Source: Rhabdophis nuchalis
Lineage: Eukaryota > Chordata > Lepidosauria > Squamata > Natricidae
Length of the DNA stretch: 64,000 nucleotides
Assembly (NCBI GenBank): GCA_039707465.1
Contig: CM077658.1
Span: forward strand, 15,718,574 to 15,782,573
Direction: 5' to 3'
Shown: positions 12,000-22,234 of the stretch, piece after piece
Layout of the letters: every line of letters begins with the position of its first letter
Numbering within the stretch: position 1 is the first letter of the stretch
Notes under the pieces: model-generated
Seen by the model: only the letters and a program-made list of their open reading frames with translations
Databases searched by the model: none
What the model was told of the DNA's origin: nothing
Translations under genes and position numbers: made by a program

Positions 12000-12638
12000 T
12001 TTTATTAAATTTATACCTCGCCCTTCTCCAAACGGACCCAGGGTGGCGCACAGGAACATTAAAATACATACAAAAATACATAAAAAATTTAAAAAACTTA
12101 TTCGATAAAAACCCTGCGCTAAAATCAGATTAAAATTCCCAAAATTTAAAACTATCTAAAAGTCCTTTTGGGGTTACGCTAGGTCGGCTAGATGGAACAA
12201 ATGTGTCTTTAGACACTTGCGGAAGAGGCGGAGGTCGGAGATGATGCGAAGTTCAGGGGGTAAGTCGTTCCAAAGGGCAGGGCCCGCCACAGAGAAGGCT
12301 CTCCCCCTGGGTGTCGCCAGTCGGCATTGTCCGGCAGACGGCACCCTGAGAAGGCCCTCTCTGTGGGAGCGTATCGGTCTTAGGGATGTATGGGGCAGGA
12401 GACGGTCTCGCATGTAACTAGGTCCCGAGCCATGGAGCGCTTTGAAGATGGTCATCAGAACCTTGAAGCGCACCCAAAAGGCCACAGGAAGCCAGTGCAG
12501 CTCGCGCAGGATCGGTGTTATATGGGAGCATCTAGAGGCTCCCGTAATCACCCGCGCGGCTGCATTCTGGACTAACTGTAGCTTTCGAGTGCACCTCAAG
12601 GGAAGCCCCATGTAGAGAGCACTGAGCCATTGCGTCCC
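11650..12638 (-). mobile_element. tRNA-derived SINE, family S, split by an L2 insertion
   Basis: 11650-11966 is an antisense family S copy (GGTAAAGGTTTCCC, CACATATGTGCTAG, GTCATGTGACTGGCATGAC, TTACTTGTCCC complement) that stops inside the tRNA-like head at AAGCTTAGCATTTT. The missing head, CACTGAGCCATTGCGTCCC, resumes at about 12619-12638 after a LINE. Antisense orientation is set by the head lying on the right. Confidence 0.85.
11967..12617 (-). mobile_element. CR1/L2-clade LINE nested in a SINE
   Basis: Antisense with an (ATTT)n tail at the left. An open frame (12174-12611, minus) encodes MGLPLRCTRKLQLVQNAAAR, HWLPVAF, FKALHGSGPSY, ALWNDLPPELR and LKTHLFHLADLA, homologous to 10706-11230. 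5'-truncated with no catalytic motifs. It interrupts the SINE of 11650-12638. Confidence 0.92.
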
Positions 12639-12872
12639 GACTACTATAGCATAACATTGGATAAAATTTCAGAGCTGTGAACAGCTGGGAGCTGTTCCCA
12701 GGGGGATAGGTGATAAGTGGGATAGGCACACCATCTCAACGATTAGTGTTTTCAGATGCATGCTTAACACATAACCCCAACACTCATCATGTCCCAGAGT
12801 GCAAAAATGTAAGAATAGTCTAACATACTACAACGAAATAGAGAATTAAAGAAAATACATGTAATTGTAGAG
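12639..12872. other. Unassigned intronic sequence
   Basis: No family recognised. Confidence 0.5.
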
Positions 12873-13470
12873 ATGACCAGGCTGAGCCCAAGGGATGGGT
12901 CAAATGCAGCAACAGCCTTGAATCACTTCATGCTCACAAGAATTTAAGTCCAGTCCACCTTGAATTCATTCTTCCGTTTGGAAGAATGTCCGTTTGGAGA
13001 AGGGAGGGACTTCTCCGGGTGCCGTCAGCGGGACTTTGTCAGCGGGCGACACCCAGGGGAAGGGCTCTCTCTGTGGCGGGCCCAGCCCTCTGGAACGACC
13101 TCCCCCCCGATATTAGGACCACCACGGACCTCCGCTCCTTCCGTCTTAAATTGAAAACACACTTTTTCTGCCTTGCCGGCCTGGGATAGCTATTCCTCTG
13201 TTTTTAGGGTTTATTGGGGATTTTTAGTTAGATAGTTTTAATGGGTATTTTAGCACAGGTTACTTAATTTAATCTATTTTTAATGAAATATGTATATAGC
13301 TATTGTTCTTATTTCTCCTGTGCACCGCCCCGAGTCCCTGTGGGGAGAGGGTGCGGTTTATAAGAAATAAATTATTATTATTATTATTATTATTCTAATC
13401 TTATCTCCCACTAATTTCCTTTGGCCACTAATAGTTCAGATTCTTGTAGAGAGCTTAACCTTACAATAAA
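12873..13470 (+). mobile_element. LTR-like interspersed repeat, split by an L2 insertion
   Basis: 12873-12970 (GACCAGGCTGAGCCCAAGG ... TAAGTCCAGTCCACCTTGAA) and 13396-13470 (TCTTATCTCCCACTAATTTC ... AGTTCAGATTCTTG ... AATAAA) are the two halves of a repeat that is uninterrupted at 58977-59204. The AATAAA near the end suggests an LTR or other polyadenylated end. The class is inferred. Confidence 0.6.
12978..13394 (+). mobile_element. CR1/L2-clade LINE 3' end nested in the LTR-like repeat
   Basis: Encodes GRALSVAGPALWNDLPPDIR and LKTHFFCLAGLG, then a 3' UTR with TGCACCGCCCCGAGTCCCTG and an ATT tail. Same subfamily as 16205-17467. Severely 5'-truncated. Confidence 0.9.
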
Positions 13471-13576
13471 TCTTTATATCCATGTGAACTGTCTGGATCT
13501 CCTGATTTTCCTGGGGCTTGACACAAATTTCATCATGTCATTTGGATACAGGCACTTTGATTTAGATGGGAGACAC

Positions 13577-13578
<2 letters not shown>

Positions 13579-13648
<70 letters not shown>
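13579..13648. repeat. (TC)n microsatellite
   Basis: About 35 TC units with one TTTC interruption, followed by degenerate TCCTTC units. Confidence 0.95.
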
Positions 13649-13653
<5 letters not shown>

Positions 13654-13689
13654 TCCTTCACCTTTTCCTTCTCCATCTCCTTCATCTCC

Positions 13690-14474
13690 TTCTCCATCCT
13701 TCCTTTGTACTCACCAATCCGAAATGCTGAATATAATAATCTGAAATAATCTGTCAGCAGATTACAATTTGGTTTAATTTTAATGTGGCTAACTTAAGAT
13801 GGTTGTATAGTAAATTTATGCAACTGATCACAGTTATTAAATTTCTGCATCTGCAAAAGAAGCAATCAAACCTCTTATTATGGTTGCTGTGAGTGAATGT
13901 TAAATGTCAAGGAGTTACCAGTGCGCTGCAGGGAAGCACGTTACAGTTAAAGATGCATAAAATATCAGCACTTTTTTAATGCTTGTGCATTCAACAAAGA
14001 CTCCCATCCTAATTAACTGGTATGGAAATAAATAATTTTTACAAACTACCTTAGAAACAGATTTTTTTCCCCTCCTCCCATCAAAGTCTACTGCTCTACA
14101 GAAATAGCCATGCTGTTGCATAGATGTTTTTTTTCTTCTTAATTTGCAGATGCAATGAAATATTCAAGCCTCACACAGATTTTGAAAACACCATTATAAA
14201 CCCAATGCCCTTCTGCTAAAAGTGTAATATTGTGTGATCAGTCTGATGATTATTCTTGAGGTCTGGATCCTTGAAAAACGATTTCCTTCCCCCCCTTCTT
14301 CCTCCCCCCCCCTGGTTTTCCAAAAGATGGAAATATTGTGAAGCTACTGTAATTTGAAAGATACTCTCCACCTATTTATAGCCTCCATTCTTTCTCCATA
14401 TCGTCCATATGTTGATATCATGCTATTTTCTCTTAATCCATTAAAAAAAAGGAAAGCATGAAAATTCAAATTGT
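13690..14474. other. Unassigned intronic sequence
   Basis: No repeat, RNA gene or exon recognised; short T and C runs at about 14127 and 14288-14312. Confidence 0.5.
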
Positions 14475-15025
14475 GGACTTATGACCACAATGGAACCCAA
14501 AATTTCTGTTGTTGATTGAGATATTTGTTAAGCGAATTTTGCCCCATTTTATGACCTTTCTTGCCACAATTGTTAAGTGAATTTCTGTAGTTAAGTTAAT
14601 AACATGGTTATTTAGAGAATCTGGCTTCTCCATTGATTTTCGTTAGTAATAGTTTTAATTATTTTTTCATAAACACAAATGGTACAAATTTCACAGAAAG
14701 CCACATCAGAGCACATCGAAGAGCCATCTTCCCTTATGAGTTACCAATTTTTAAGAATCTATTAATTTAGCGCTAATTTCTATAAGTTTCTTCAGCTTCT
14801 CCATTGATTTTGCTCGTCAGAAGGTTGCAAAAGGTGATCACATGATCCCTGGACACTGCAATTGTCATAAATATGAGTCAGTTGCCAAGCATCGGAATTT
14901 GATCAGGTGACCATGGGGATGTTGCAATGGTCATAAGTGTGAAAAACAGTCATAACTCACTTTTTTCATTGCCATTGCAACTTCGAATGGTCACTAAAGG
15001 AAATTGTGTAAGTCGGGAATTGCCT
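14475..15025 (+). mobile_element. Interspersed repeat M, probable non-autonomous DNA transposon, interrupted
   Basis: Begins GGACTTATGACCACAATGG and includes TTGTTAAGCGAATTTTGCCC, GATCACATGATCCC, CATAAATATGAG, TTGCCAAGCATC, CACTTTTTTCATTGCC and GTAAGTCGGGAATTGCC. Other copies: 52262-52626 (minus), 26985-27158 (minus), and fragments at 8447 and 9079. The opposed GACTTACGAC-type ends suggest an inverted-repeat element. A 154-bp insertion lies at 14641-14794. Confidence 0.75.
14641..14794. mobile_element. 154-bp insertion with 17-bp target-site duplication
   Basis: GCTTCTCCATTGATTTT occurs at 14624-14640 and again at 14795-14811, exactly where repeat M is interrupted. This is the signature of a target-primed retrotransposon insertion. 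I do not recognise the inserted sequence and it has no clear A tail. Confidence 0.7.
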
Positions 15026-15174
15026 TACCTTTCACATATAGGTTTAACAATATATTCTTTATATTGCTAACAACATTGTTGTGTGTGTTTTTGAGCTGAA
15101 ACTTATGACGTGGCACACTTGGGAGATTTAAAACCAATGAATATAAAATAGTGTTCTGTAAAGTCAAGGAAGGG

Positions 15175-15293
15175 ATGCAGTGTATAAGTGGCTAAGACAC
15201 TGAGCTTGTCGATCAGAAGGTCGGCAGTTCAGCGGTTTGAATCCCTAGTGCCACGTAATGGAGTGAGCTCCCGTTACTTGTCCCAGCTTCCTT
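15175..15293 (+). mobile_element. SINE family S, 5' tRNA-like half
   Basis: AAGTGGCTAAGACACTGAGC, CGATCAGAAGGTCGGCAG, GGTTTGAATCCC (B-box-like) and TTACTTGTCCCAGCTTCC match the head of family S. The body is absent. Confidence 0.8.
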
Positions 15294-15879
15294 ATATTCC
15301 AGCCATGCATTACTACAAGGAAAACCACAGCTTTAACTATATCTTGTTAATGTATCATTACAATAAAGTAGTCTGTTTGGTCCTGCCCCCTGTGTGGTCT
15401 ATCTCAGAAGGCTGATAACTTTCATCTTCTTATGAAATTTACGCCCAGGAAGATTCACTGGTTTCTTCAATCTCTTCCATCTCTTTTTCACTTTAGCTTG
15501 CTTGGTAGTATTGTGTCTCTTCTTATGTTCTCTGCTGTCAATATTGTGTATGCTCTTGGAAGCAGAAACCTTTATTTGGCAGGGCGGGGGGAACCGTACT
15601 TTCCATAACACATTATATAATTACCCCCTTATAACAGTGTGCAGCATAGCAACAAGAAACTCAACATCCTCCAGCAAAGATGCCTTTGCTGGATTCTCTA
15701 TTTTGACCACGTTGCTAATGAAGAAGGGCTCCAAAAGGGTTTTCCCTGCAAATTACATCACATAGTTGCATCCAGAAAATTCTAATGCGCATATACTCCA
15801 TATGGTGAATAATCGAATTCCTAAGATGGCAATGAGATTTCTCCCCTGACCAAGAGAATCCCCTCAAAGGATCCCCTCA
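15294..15879. other. Unassigned sequence with a weak basic-peptide frame
   Basis: A 70-codon minus-strand frame at 15399-15611 encodes a Lys/Arg-rich peptide (for example KKRWKRLKKPVNLPGRKFHK). It could be a fragment of an old processed pseudogene, but I do not recognise a parent gene. 15815-15870 resembles 17949-18015 in direct orientation. Confidence 0.35.
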
Positions 15880-16140
15880 AAATTCAAGCCATTTGGAAAA
15901 TTTGGGATTGTGCTGAAATGGATAGATTAACCTTAAAAATTAAAGATAAAGAAGACTCGAAACATTATCGGACACGGAATACATTTTACGAATGGATAGA
16001 GAGAAGAGGTAGAAATCAGAGGCAACGTAAGTTTGTGAGTGTCAATAATTGTTAGTATGGAAAAGAAAGGTGTATAAAACTATGACTATAGTAAAGGAAG
16101 AAATTGTAAATAGGGTAATGTAAGTAGAAATTTAGTTAAA
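15880..16140 (+). mobile_element. L1-type LINE, C-terminal end of ORF2 (fragment)
   Basis: Conceptual translation gives IQAIWKIWDCAEMDRLTLKI and later YEWIERRG, resembling the AEMDRLT-containing C terminus of vertebrate L1 ORF2. No catalytic domain remains. Lies just upstream of the L2 at 16205. Confidence 0.65.
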
Positions 16141-16204
16141 GCTCTTTTTCTTACTCTTATTATAACACTATAATTACTGTTATTATATTATTGTATCCTA
16201 TTGT

Positions 16205-17467
16205 ATCCTATTGCATCGGCTGGGGGGGTTGGGGGTGGGAGGCACCGTTTTGCGGTGGTTCTCCTCCTACCTCTCTGGCCGATCGCAATTTGTGTTGGCA
16301 GGACAGCAGAGGTCGACCCAGAGACCCCTCACATGCGGGGTGCTTCAGGGGTCGGTCCTCTCGCCTCTCCTGATTAATGCATACATGAAGCCGCTGGGTG
16401 AGATCATCCGTGGTTTTGGGGTAGAGTACCACCTTTATGCTGACGACACCCAGCTGTATATATCTACCCCAAACCACCCCAATGATGCCGTAGCGGTGAT
16501 GTGCCAGTGCCTGGAAGCCGTGCGGATCTGGATGGGAAGTAACGGACTCAGGCTCAACCCGACCAAGACCGAGTGGCTGTGGTTTCCGGCTGCCCGTTTC
16601 AACCAGCTCACTCCAACGCTGGCCATAGGGGGCGAACATCTTGCCCCTGTGGATGGGGCGCGCAATTTGGGTGTCCTCCTGGATACCCGGCTGTCCATGG
16701 AAGATCAAGTGACAGCCGTGGCCAGGAGGGCGTTTTACCAGGTTCGCCTGGTTCGCCAATTGCGCCCCCTATTGGATCGGGACGCCCTTCGCACAGTCAC
16801 TCACGCGCTCGTGACATCCCGACTGGACTATTGTAACTCTCTCTACATGGGGCTTCCCTTGAGGTGCACCTGGAGACTTCAGCTAGTCCAGAACGCAGCC
16901 GCGCGAGCAATTATGGGTACCACAAGGTATACCCATGTAACACCGCTCTTGCGCGAGCTGCACTGGCTGCCTGTTGTCTTCCGGGTGCGCTTCAAGGTAT
17001 TAATTATCATCTTTAAAGCGCTCCATGGCTCGGGACCTAGCTATCTGCGGGATCGGATCCTGCCTCATACATACATCCTCACGGCCGATTCGCTCCCACA
17101 GAGAGGGACTTCTCCGGGTGCCGTCCACTAGACTCTGTCAGCGGGCGACACCCAGGGGAAGGGCTCTCTCTGTGGCGGGCCCAGCCCTCTGGAACGACCT
17201 CCCCCCCGACATTAGGACCACCACGGACCTCCGCTCCTTCCGTCTTAAACTAAAAACACACTTCTTCTGCCTTGCCGGCAGGGGTAGTTACTCCTCTGTT
17301 TTGGGTTTATTGGGGATTTTTAGTTTAGTTAGTTTTAATGGGTATTTTAGCACAGGTATTGTTTAATTTATTTTTAATATGAAATTTTGTATATAGTTAT
17401 TGTTTTTATTCTCCCTGTGCACCGCCCCGAGTCCCTGTGGGGAGAGGGTGCGGTTTATAAGTATTAA
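16205..17467 (+). mobile_element. CR1/L2-clade LINE with reverse transcriptase core, 5'-truncated and frameshifted
   Basis: The longest LINE copy here. The frame at 16211-17131 encodes LRWFSSYLSGRSQFVL, then LQGSVLSPLL (domain 4), then YADDTQLY (catalytic domain 5, YADD at 16436-16447), then TSRLDYCNSLYMGLPLR, HWLPVVFRVRFKV and FKALHGSGPSYLRD. Near 17085 the frame shifts and the C terminus (ALWNDLPPDIRTTTDLRS) continues in another frame to about 17280. Then a 3' UTR with TGCACCGCCCCGAGTCCCTG. The endonuclease is missing and the frameshift makes it defective. LQGS in place of the usual PQGS is a further change in a conserved motif. Confidence 0.94.
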
Positions 17468-17468
17468 A

Positions 17469-17510
<42 letters not shown>

Positions 17511-17575
17511 GTTATTGTTATTGTTATTGTTATTGTTATTGTTATTGTTATTGTTATTGTTATTGTTATAGTTAC
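17468..17575. repeat. (ATT)n(GTTATT)n microsatellite tail of the LINE
   Basis: About 14 ATT units continue into about 10 GTTATT units, directly at the 3' end of the LINE at 16205-17467. Confidence 0.95.
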
Positions 17576-17640
17576 TAGCTTGTGTGTTAAGATTTACTGT
17601 TAACTTTTCTTTGGCTTTGCATTGTTTGTAATTGTTATCT

Positions 17641-17870
17641 AATCTAATCAAGGAGAGAACTAATCAAGGAGAGAAGCAACTTAGAACTAAGGAGAAATTT
17701 CCTGACAGTTAGAACAATTAACCTCTGGAACAGCTTGCCTCCAGAAGTTGTGAATGCCCCAACCCTGGAAGTCTTTAAAAAGATGTTAGATAGCCATTTG
17801 TCTGAAATGGACTAGAAGACCTACAATGTCCCTTCCAACTCTGCTATTGTATTATTGAATTGTATTGTAT
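17641..17870 (+). mobile_element. CR1 LINE 3' end
   Basis: Classic CR1 3' segment: GGAGAAATTTCCTGACAGTTA, CTCTGGAACAGCTTGCCTCC, GAAGTTGTGAATGCCCC, CTGGAAGTCTTTAAAAAGAT, and a terminal CTTCCAACTCTGCTATTGTA. The AATCAAGGAGAGAA segment is locally duplicated at the start. Confidence 0.85.
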
Positions 17871-17948
17871 TATCCTGACATGTCACTGTCTTTTCAATTA
17901 AAATAATAAATGATTGAATGATTGAATGAATGAATGCATGAATGCATG

Positions 17949-18015
17949 AATTCCCAAGATGACAATGCGATAGATTTCCCCCCCCCCCCCCAACCAAGAG
18001 GACCCCTTCAAAATA
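17949..18015. repeat. Short repeated segment, second copy
   Basis: GAATTCCCAAGATGACAATG ... ACCAAGAGGACCCC resembles 15815-15870 in the same orientation, with a C run expanded. Source unknown. Confidence 0.5.
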
Positions 18016-19504
18016 CAGGGCATTCATAGGCAACTTAAAGACTTTATACATCACATGAGAATATGCTGACCTACTTGCCCCCAAATTGAAAATACTGTAG
18101 GTTCCTGCTGCCCAATATGCTACATAGTACAGGAGGATCTAATGCAGTGATTCCCAATGTGTGTGTGTGTGTGGGGGGGGGATTTGATTTTTAATGGGGC
18201 CAATTTGAACCTTGTTTAAACTAAGCTAATGGCCTTTTAGGCTTCCCCCACCTGAGTAGAGTTCACTTTTTGAGTAAAGCAAGAATTATATGTCACAGGG
18301 GGGACATCAGGATTTTAGAGATGCCTAGATGGGCCATGACCCACTGCTCTAATGCCAATGCTAATGTTAATAACAGTGTAATAACAAGGACAATCATTGT
18401 GAGTGTGTGGAGGGCAATTGTCATTATTGCAGGCCACTGTAATTTCGTAAAGTGGACTCAACTCAAGAGTAGACTTGTGTGTGACACCATCAACATTTAA
18501 GGATGCTTTGAAAGATTCTTCACGCCAAAGAAAAAGGAAAGGGGGAAAAATCCAGTAGAGCATTAAGGAGTTTGCTTCTGAAATGTGTTTAATGTAAATA
18601 TGCTGTCAGATACCCTTCAAGTAATTGACAAGAGCAGATGATTAGCAGTGTTCTCAATACTGTTTTTGCATAATCTCACATTTTGACAGTTCTCTTCAGC
18701 GTCTCTTTATTGTCAGTGCTCTGCAATCAGGAATATTTTTTCTTTTCCTTGACAACATTTACTTTGTCATTATAAATCTTGTAAATGGTCATTTAACTTG
18801 TTCGGTGTGCATGTACAACTCTCAATAGGAACACATTTGCAGTATCTTTCTTTGTGGGGAAGAAACTGTCAGGGAACAAAAAAAAAACCTTGCTACTCTC
18901 AAAAGAAAGTAGGTTAATATCATTGTTAAAAATAAGAATGAGAAAGGAAGAGAGAAACTGTACCCCTTTGATAATTATGTATGTTCAGCGTATTCCAATC
19001 TGATTTAAAAGTAGCTATATTTGCGACTGAAACGGAGAGTTATTTATGGAGTAGTGTGCAAGTCATCAGTGGACTTCCTCTAGTTTCTGAACTTTGGGTA
19101 ACCAAAATTATTAGCTGATTACATGGCAGGTCACTCAACTTAAGGAGTCATCCACATTTATTGGACATTGGGGTGGTATCATCCATCATAATGGATTTCA
19201 TTGTCAGAGAGACAGGTGACAAAGCACTGAGTCTGGTAACATCAATTCTTTGTTCAGAAGAGTTGTAGCCACAACAGTGTATAACAAATCCGCAAAGTTT
19301 GCATAAAAGAAACAATCAATTAGATCTGGGTCATTTTTTTAAATGTCTACAGGGCTAGGGTTAGGATGCAAAGAAAAAAAATCTGCTGTGAACTCCCCGT
19401 GGTGTCAGGAAGGGCATCAGGTCAGTAAATGCTTAATTCCATCCAGTCACTCTGACTCTATCCCCAATTAAGGAACAACAAGGGTCATAAAAGGGGAAGT
19501 TTTT
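18016..19504. other. Unassigned intronic sequence
   Basis: Short TG and G runs at 18157-18181; otherwise no repeat, RNA gene or exon recognised. Confidence 0.5.
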
Positions 19505-19519
19505 TTAGGGTTAGGGTTA
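19505..19519. repeat. Short interstitial telomere-like TTAGGG repeat
   Basis: TTAGGGTTAGGGTTAG, about 2.5 units. Similar short motifs lie near 19357 and 21955. Too short to carry weight. Confidence 0.5.
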
Positions 19520-19599
19520 GATCTATAGAGAAAGTTATGTACAAAAATTTGTACAGTGTGAAATACTGTCTGTGGCTTTGAGAATCTTTGCAACATTAA

Positions 19600-19868
19600 C
19601 ATGGGTTGAATTGGCTCTTTGGCTCCCCCTCCATTCAAATCTGGAACTGACCAGAAGTCCAGTTTCCCCACCATAGAGTCTCCTCCTAGCGTGGCATTCT
19701 TTTTCCTCTGCTGACCGGACATCCAGTTCTCCCACCATAGCATCCTTTTTCCTCTACCTCTCCTAATTGAAAGCCCTGTCAATTGTGGAGCCAACCAGTG
19801 ACAGAGAGCCACAACAGAGGGACGGAAGAGCCACATGCGGCTTCAGAGACGCAGGTTGCTGACCCATG
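19600..19868 (-). mobile_element. hAT-like DNA transposon end, family H4
   Basis: The right end GAGCCACATGCGGCTTC ... GCAGGTTGCTGACCCATG resembles the CAGGGGTCGGCAACCTGCGG-type hAT terminus. The interior has a partial tandem duplication containing CCACCATAG and TTTTTCCTCT twice (about 19652-19755). The opposite terminus was not found. Confidence 0.55.
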
Positions 19869-20709
19869 GGCTATGCTAACTATGCGACCCTACATTTGTA
19901 GCCCTGTCCTGTAGTTAGGATTCAACTGTTTAACCCAGGATGTTGTAAATAGTTGAGTTTTGAAGACAGATTTGAAGGCAAGGAACAAAGTGACCTTACA
20001 TACATGGTTAAGGGTCGCAATCCTATGGTGTCGTATTCTTAATTCGTAGCATACCCATTGTGCAACCAGTCAATATGATAAACTTTCAGCTTTACTTGAA
20101 TCATTGGCCTTCTTTCTTCAGCTCTCTTTAATCTATCTCCATGGATTTCCAGCTCATATAGATTTGGTCAGTGACAAGGGTTAGAGTAGTCTTGTAGAAC
20201 ATTTACTTGTAGCAGTGAAAAAGCACACATTCATCAAGGGATTAAGTCGATCCAATTGCACTGGAGATCAATGGGATGCTTACGTGATCCCTCTTAGGCG
20301 CCAAGGTTTTTCAACTTCTTTTGGTGAGAATTCACAGACACCCGTGCATTTCTCCACCTTAAAGCCATTTATCTCAGAATGTCAAATTGCAATAATTAAC
20401 CATTATTGATCTTAAATTCAATTAACTTCATTAACTCAGGTCATGATGAGGGTGTTTGCAAGGAAAAGGCATTTGACAATTGCCTTTTTCTTATGTGACA
20501 TTGAAGTGATAAACTATTCTCTTCATATGCTGTGTTTGGGACATACATTTTCAAAATTAGCCAAACTCTGGCGGGTACCTTCTTAAGGACCATTCCTGGT
20601 TATCCGTAAAGGGAGCACATATGATGGTTCTACTTGATTTTCCCATTGGTGGGACTTGAGCAGTAGGCATTTAGTAACCAAATTCAGCCCCTCACGTTTA
20701 TGCAGTACA
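19869..20709. other. Unassigned intronic sequence
   Basis: No repeat or exon recognised. Confidence 0.5.
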
Positions 20710-20750
20710 CTGAATCATCAATTCACCAAACAGATGAATTGATGATTCAG
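20710..20750. other. Perfect 16-bp inverted repeat (hairpin)
   Basis: CTGAATCATCAATTCA at 20710-20725 and its exact reverse complement TGAATTGATGATTCAG at 20735-20750, separated by CCAAACAGA. No T-rich tail or known RNA context. Confidence 0.85.
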
Positions 20751-20819
20751 CTTTACTCTAGGCCTCATAACAATGTCAGTTGAGACGAATACTGACCAGT
20801 CTTAATATATTCCACATAT

Positions 20820-20880
20820 CAGAGGTGGTATTCATCAGGTTCTGATCAGTTCTAGGCAACCGGTAGCAGAAATTTTAGTT
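20820..20880. mobile_element. hAT-like family H1, end fragment
   Basis: CAGAGGTGGTATTCATCAGG and CAACCGGTAGCAGAAATTTT resemble one H1 end; the other end is absent. Confidence 0.5.
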
Positions 20881-21786
20881 GACTTGAATGACCTTGTTCC
20901 TCTCATGGTAACATGTAGGACGTCCATTTCTTCAGCTAGGAACGAAAGTTGCTTCTTTATTTTTGTCTCCATTATCTTCATCAGAAACAGAGGGATAATT
21001 GGCAGCACACCTTTGTTTGGTGAAGGGAACCCAAATTTCATGACATGTTTAATTGATTACTTTGCCTCTGTCTTTCGAGTTTTGGCTTTGCTGTTCAAAA
21101 CTTGGCAGCAGTGAGATAGTTTAAGAAGGAAAATGGCTTGATGACCATGTTTGATTGAATGGTTGGAAAAACCCTAAAGTTTCTTTGGAACACCTGCTTG
21201 CTCTGTGAAGGTGTCAGGGTTCCAAAGAAATAAGACTCCTCAAAGTTCCATTTTATTAGAGGTGTCATATTGGCCCATCTGGGGAAACCCGAATCTGAAA
21301 GTTTCCAGGTTTTCCCCACCCAAATGAAAGTCCAAGTCCCTACCCAGCACCCACATGTCCATCACATGGCCCAATCAGGCACCGTCCCAACTGGAGATGC
21401 CTCCCAGTCACACCCCTTCCAGGTGCAGGGCAAGCTGTCCTTGACTCTCTGAGAAAGGAATGTTAATATATATCTCCCATACTACATATATCCACCCTCC
21501 CATTTCCCCACAGCATTAAATGTGGCAGGCCTGAAGGCCCAATGCAAAAGATGGTTTCCAGGCCTGACAGAAGAGTTACAACCATTAGGAGCTATTTGAG
21601 ACATAGTGAGAATGACATAGTGAGAACTTTAATATATGGATCTACTTACCCTTGTTCAAGTTGACTGGAAGTCTAGTATTTGTCTCTCATGGGTGAATAA
21701 ATATTTCCATCTCCAGACTCAACATTTAACCACTAATGTTGGGATTCAGTCATTTGAACACTAACCTATCAATTAACAGAATAACA
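20881..21786. other. Unassigned intronic sequence
   Basis: No certain family. 21420-21560 contains inverted GGCCTGA/TCAGGCC-type motifs and might be an old element. Confidence 0.45.
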
Positions 21787-21963
21787 CAGAAAACAGAATT
21801 GGAAAGGGACCTTGGAGGTCTTCTAGTCTAACCCGTGCTGAAGCAGGAAACCGTATACCATTTCAGACATACGACTGTCCAGGCTCTTTTTAACACCCTC
21901 CAGTGTTGGAGTCTCCACAACTTCTGGAAGCAAGTCATTCCACTAATTAAAGTTAAGGTTAGG
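21787..21963 (-). mobile_element. CR1 LINE 3' end, antisense
   Basis: CAGAATTGGAAAGGGACCTT, GGAGGTCTTCTAGTCTAACC and CCAGTGTTGGAGTCTCCAC then AACTTCTGGAAGCAAG are the reverse complement of the CR1 3' region, as at 17641-17870. Confidence 0.8.
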
Positions 21964-22234
21964 GTTAGAATTGGGAGGGGGGGGGTTGGTTAGTTGTCGT
22001 TCAAAGTTCATAGTTTTGGTAACAAATTTTGGTTATTCCTTCTTCAGAACCATGTCAAATGGAAGTCTTGTTGACAAGTGCATGGTAGGAACGAAGGAAA
22101 CTGTCTGATGATCATTCAAACTTCATTTTTTTAATGGTTAAATTTGTATCCAGTTTTTTGGTAGGGCATCCCTGTGCAGTTTATATGCCCCCAACCCCCA
22201 TTTTTTAAATTCCAGACTAACAACTCAGCCTAAG
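21964..22234. other. Unassigned intronic sequence
   Basis: Contains a G-rich run near 21976. Nothing else recognised. Confidence 0.5.

Noticed and set aside
15399..15611. Basic peptide frame as a functional gene or retrocopy
   Set aside because: Only 70 codons, no recognised parent protein, and surrounded by repeat debris; kept only as a note on an unassigned stretch.
16211..17131. A host reverse transcriptase or an active LINE
   Set aside because: 5'-truncated with no endonuclease, frameshifted near 17085, and altered in the domain 4 motif; it is a dead CR1/L2-clade copy.
19505..19519. Telomeric repeat as evidence of a chromosome fusion
   Set aside because: About 2.5 TTAGGG units is within chance expectation for AT-rich DNA.
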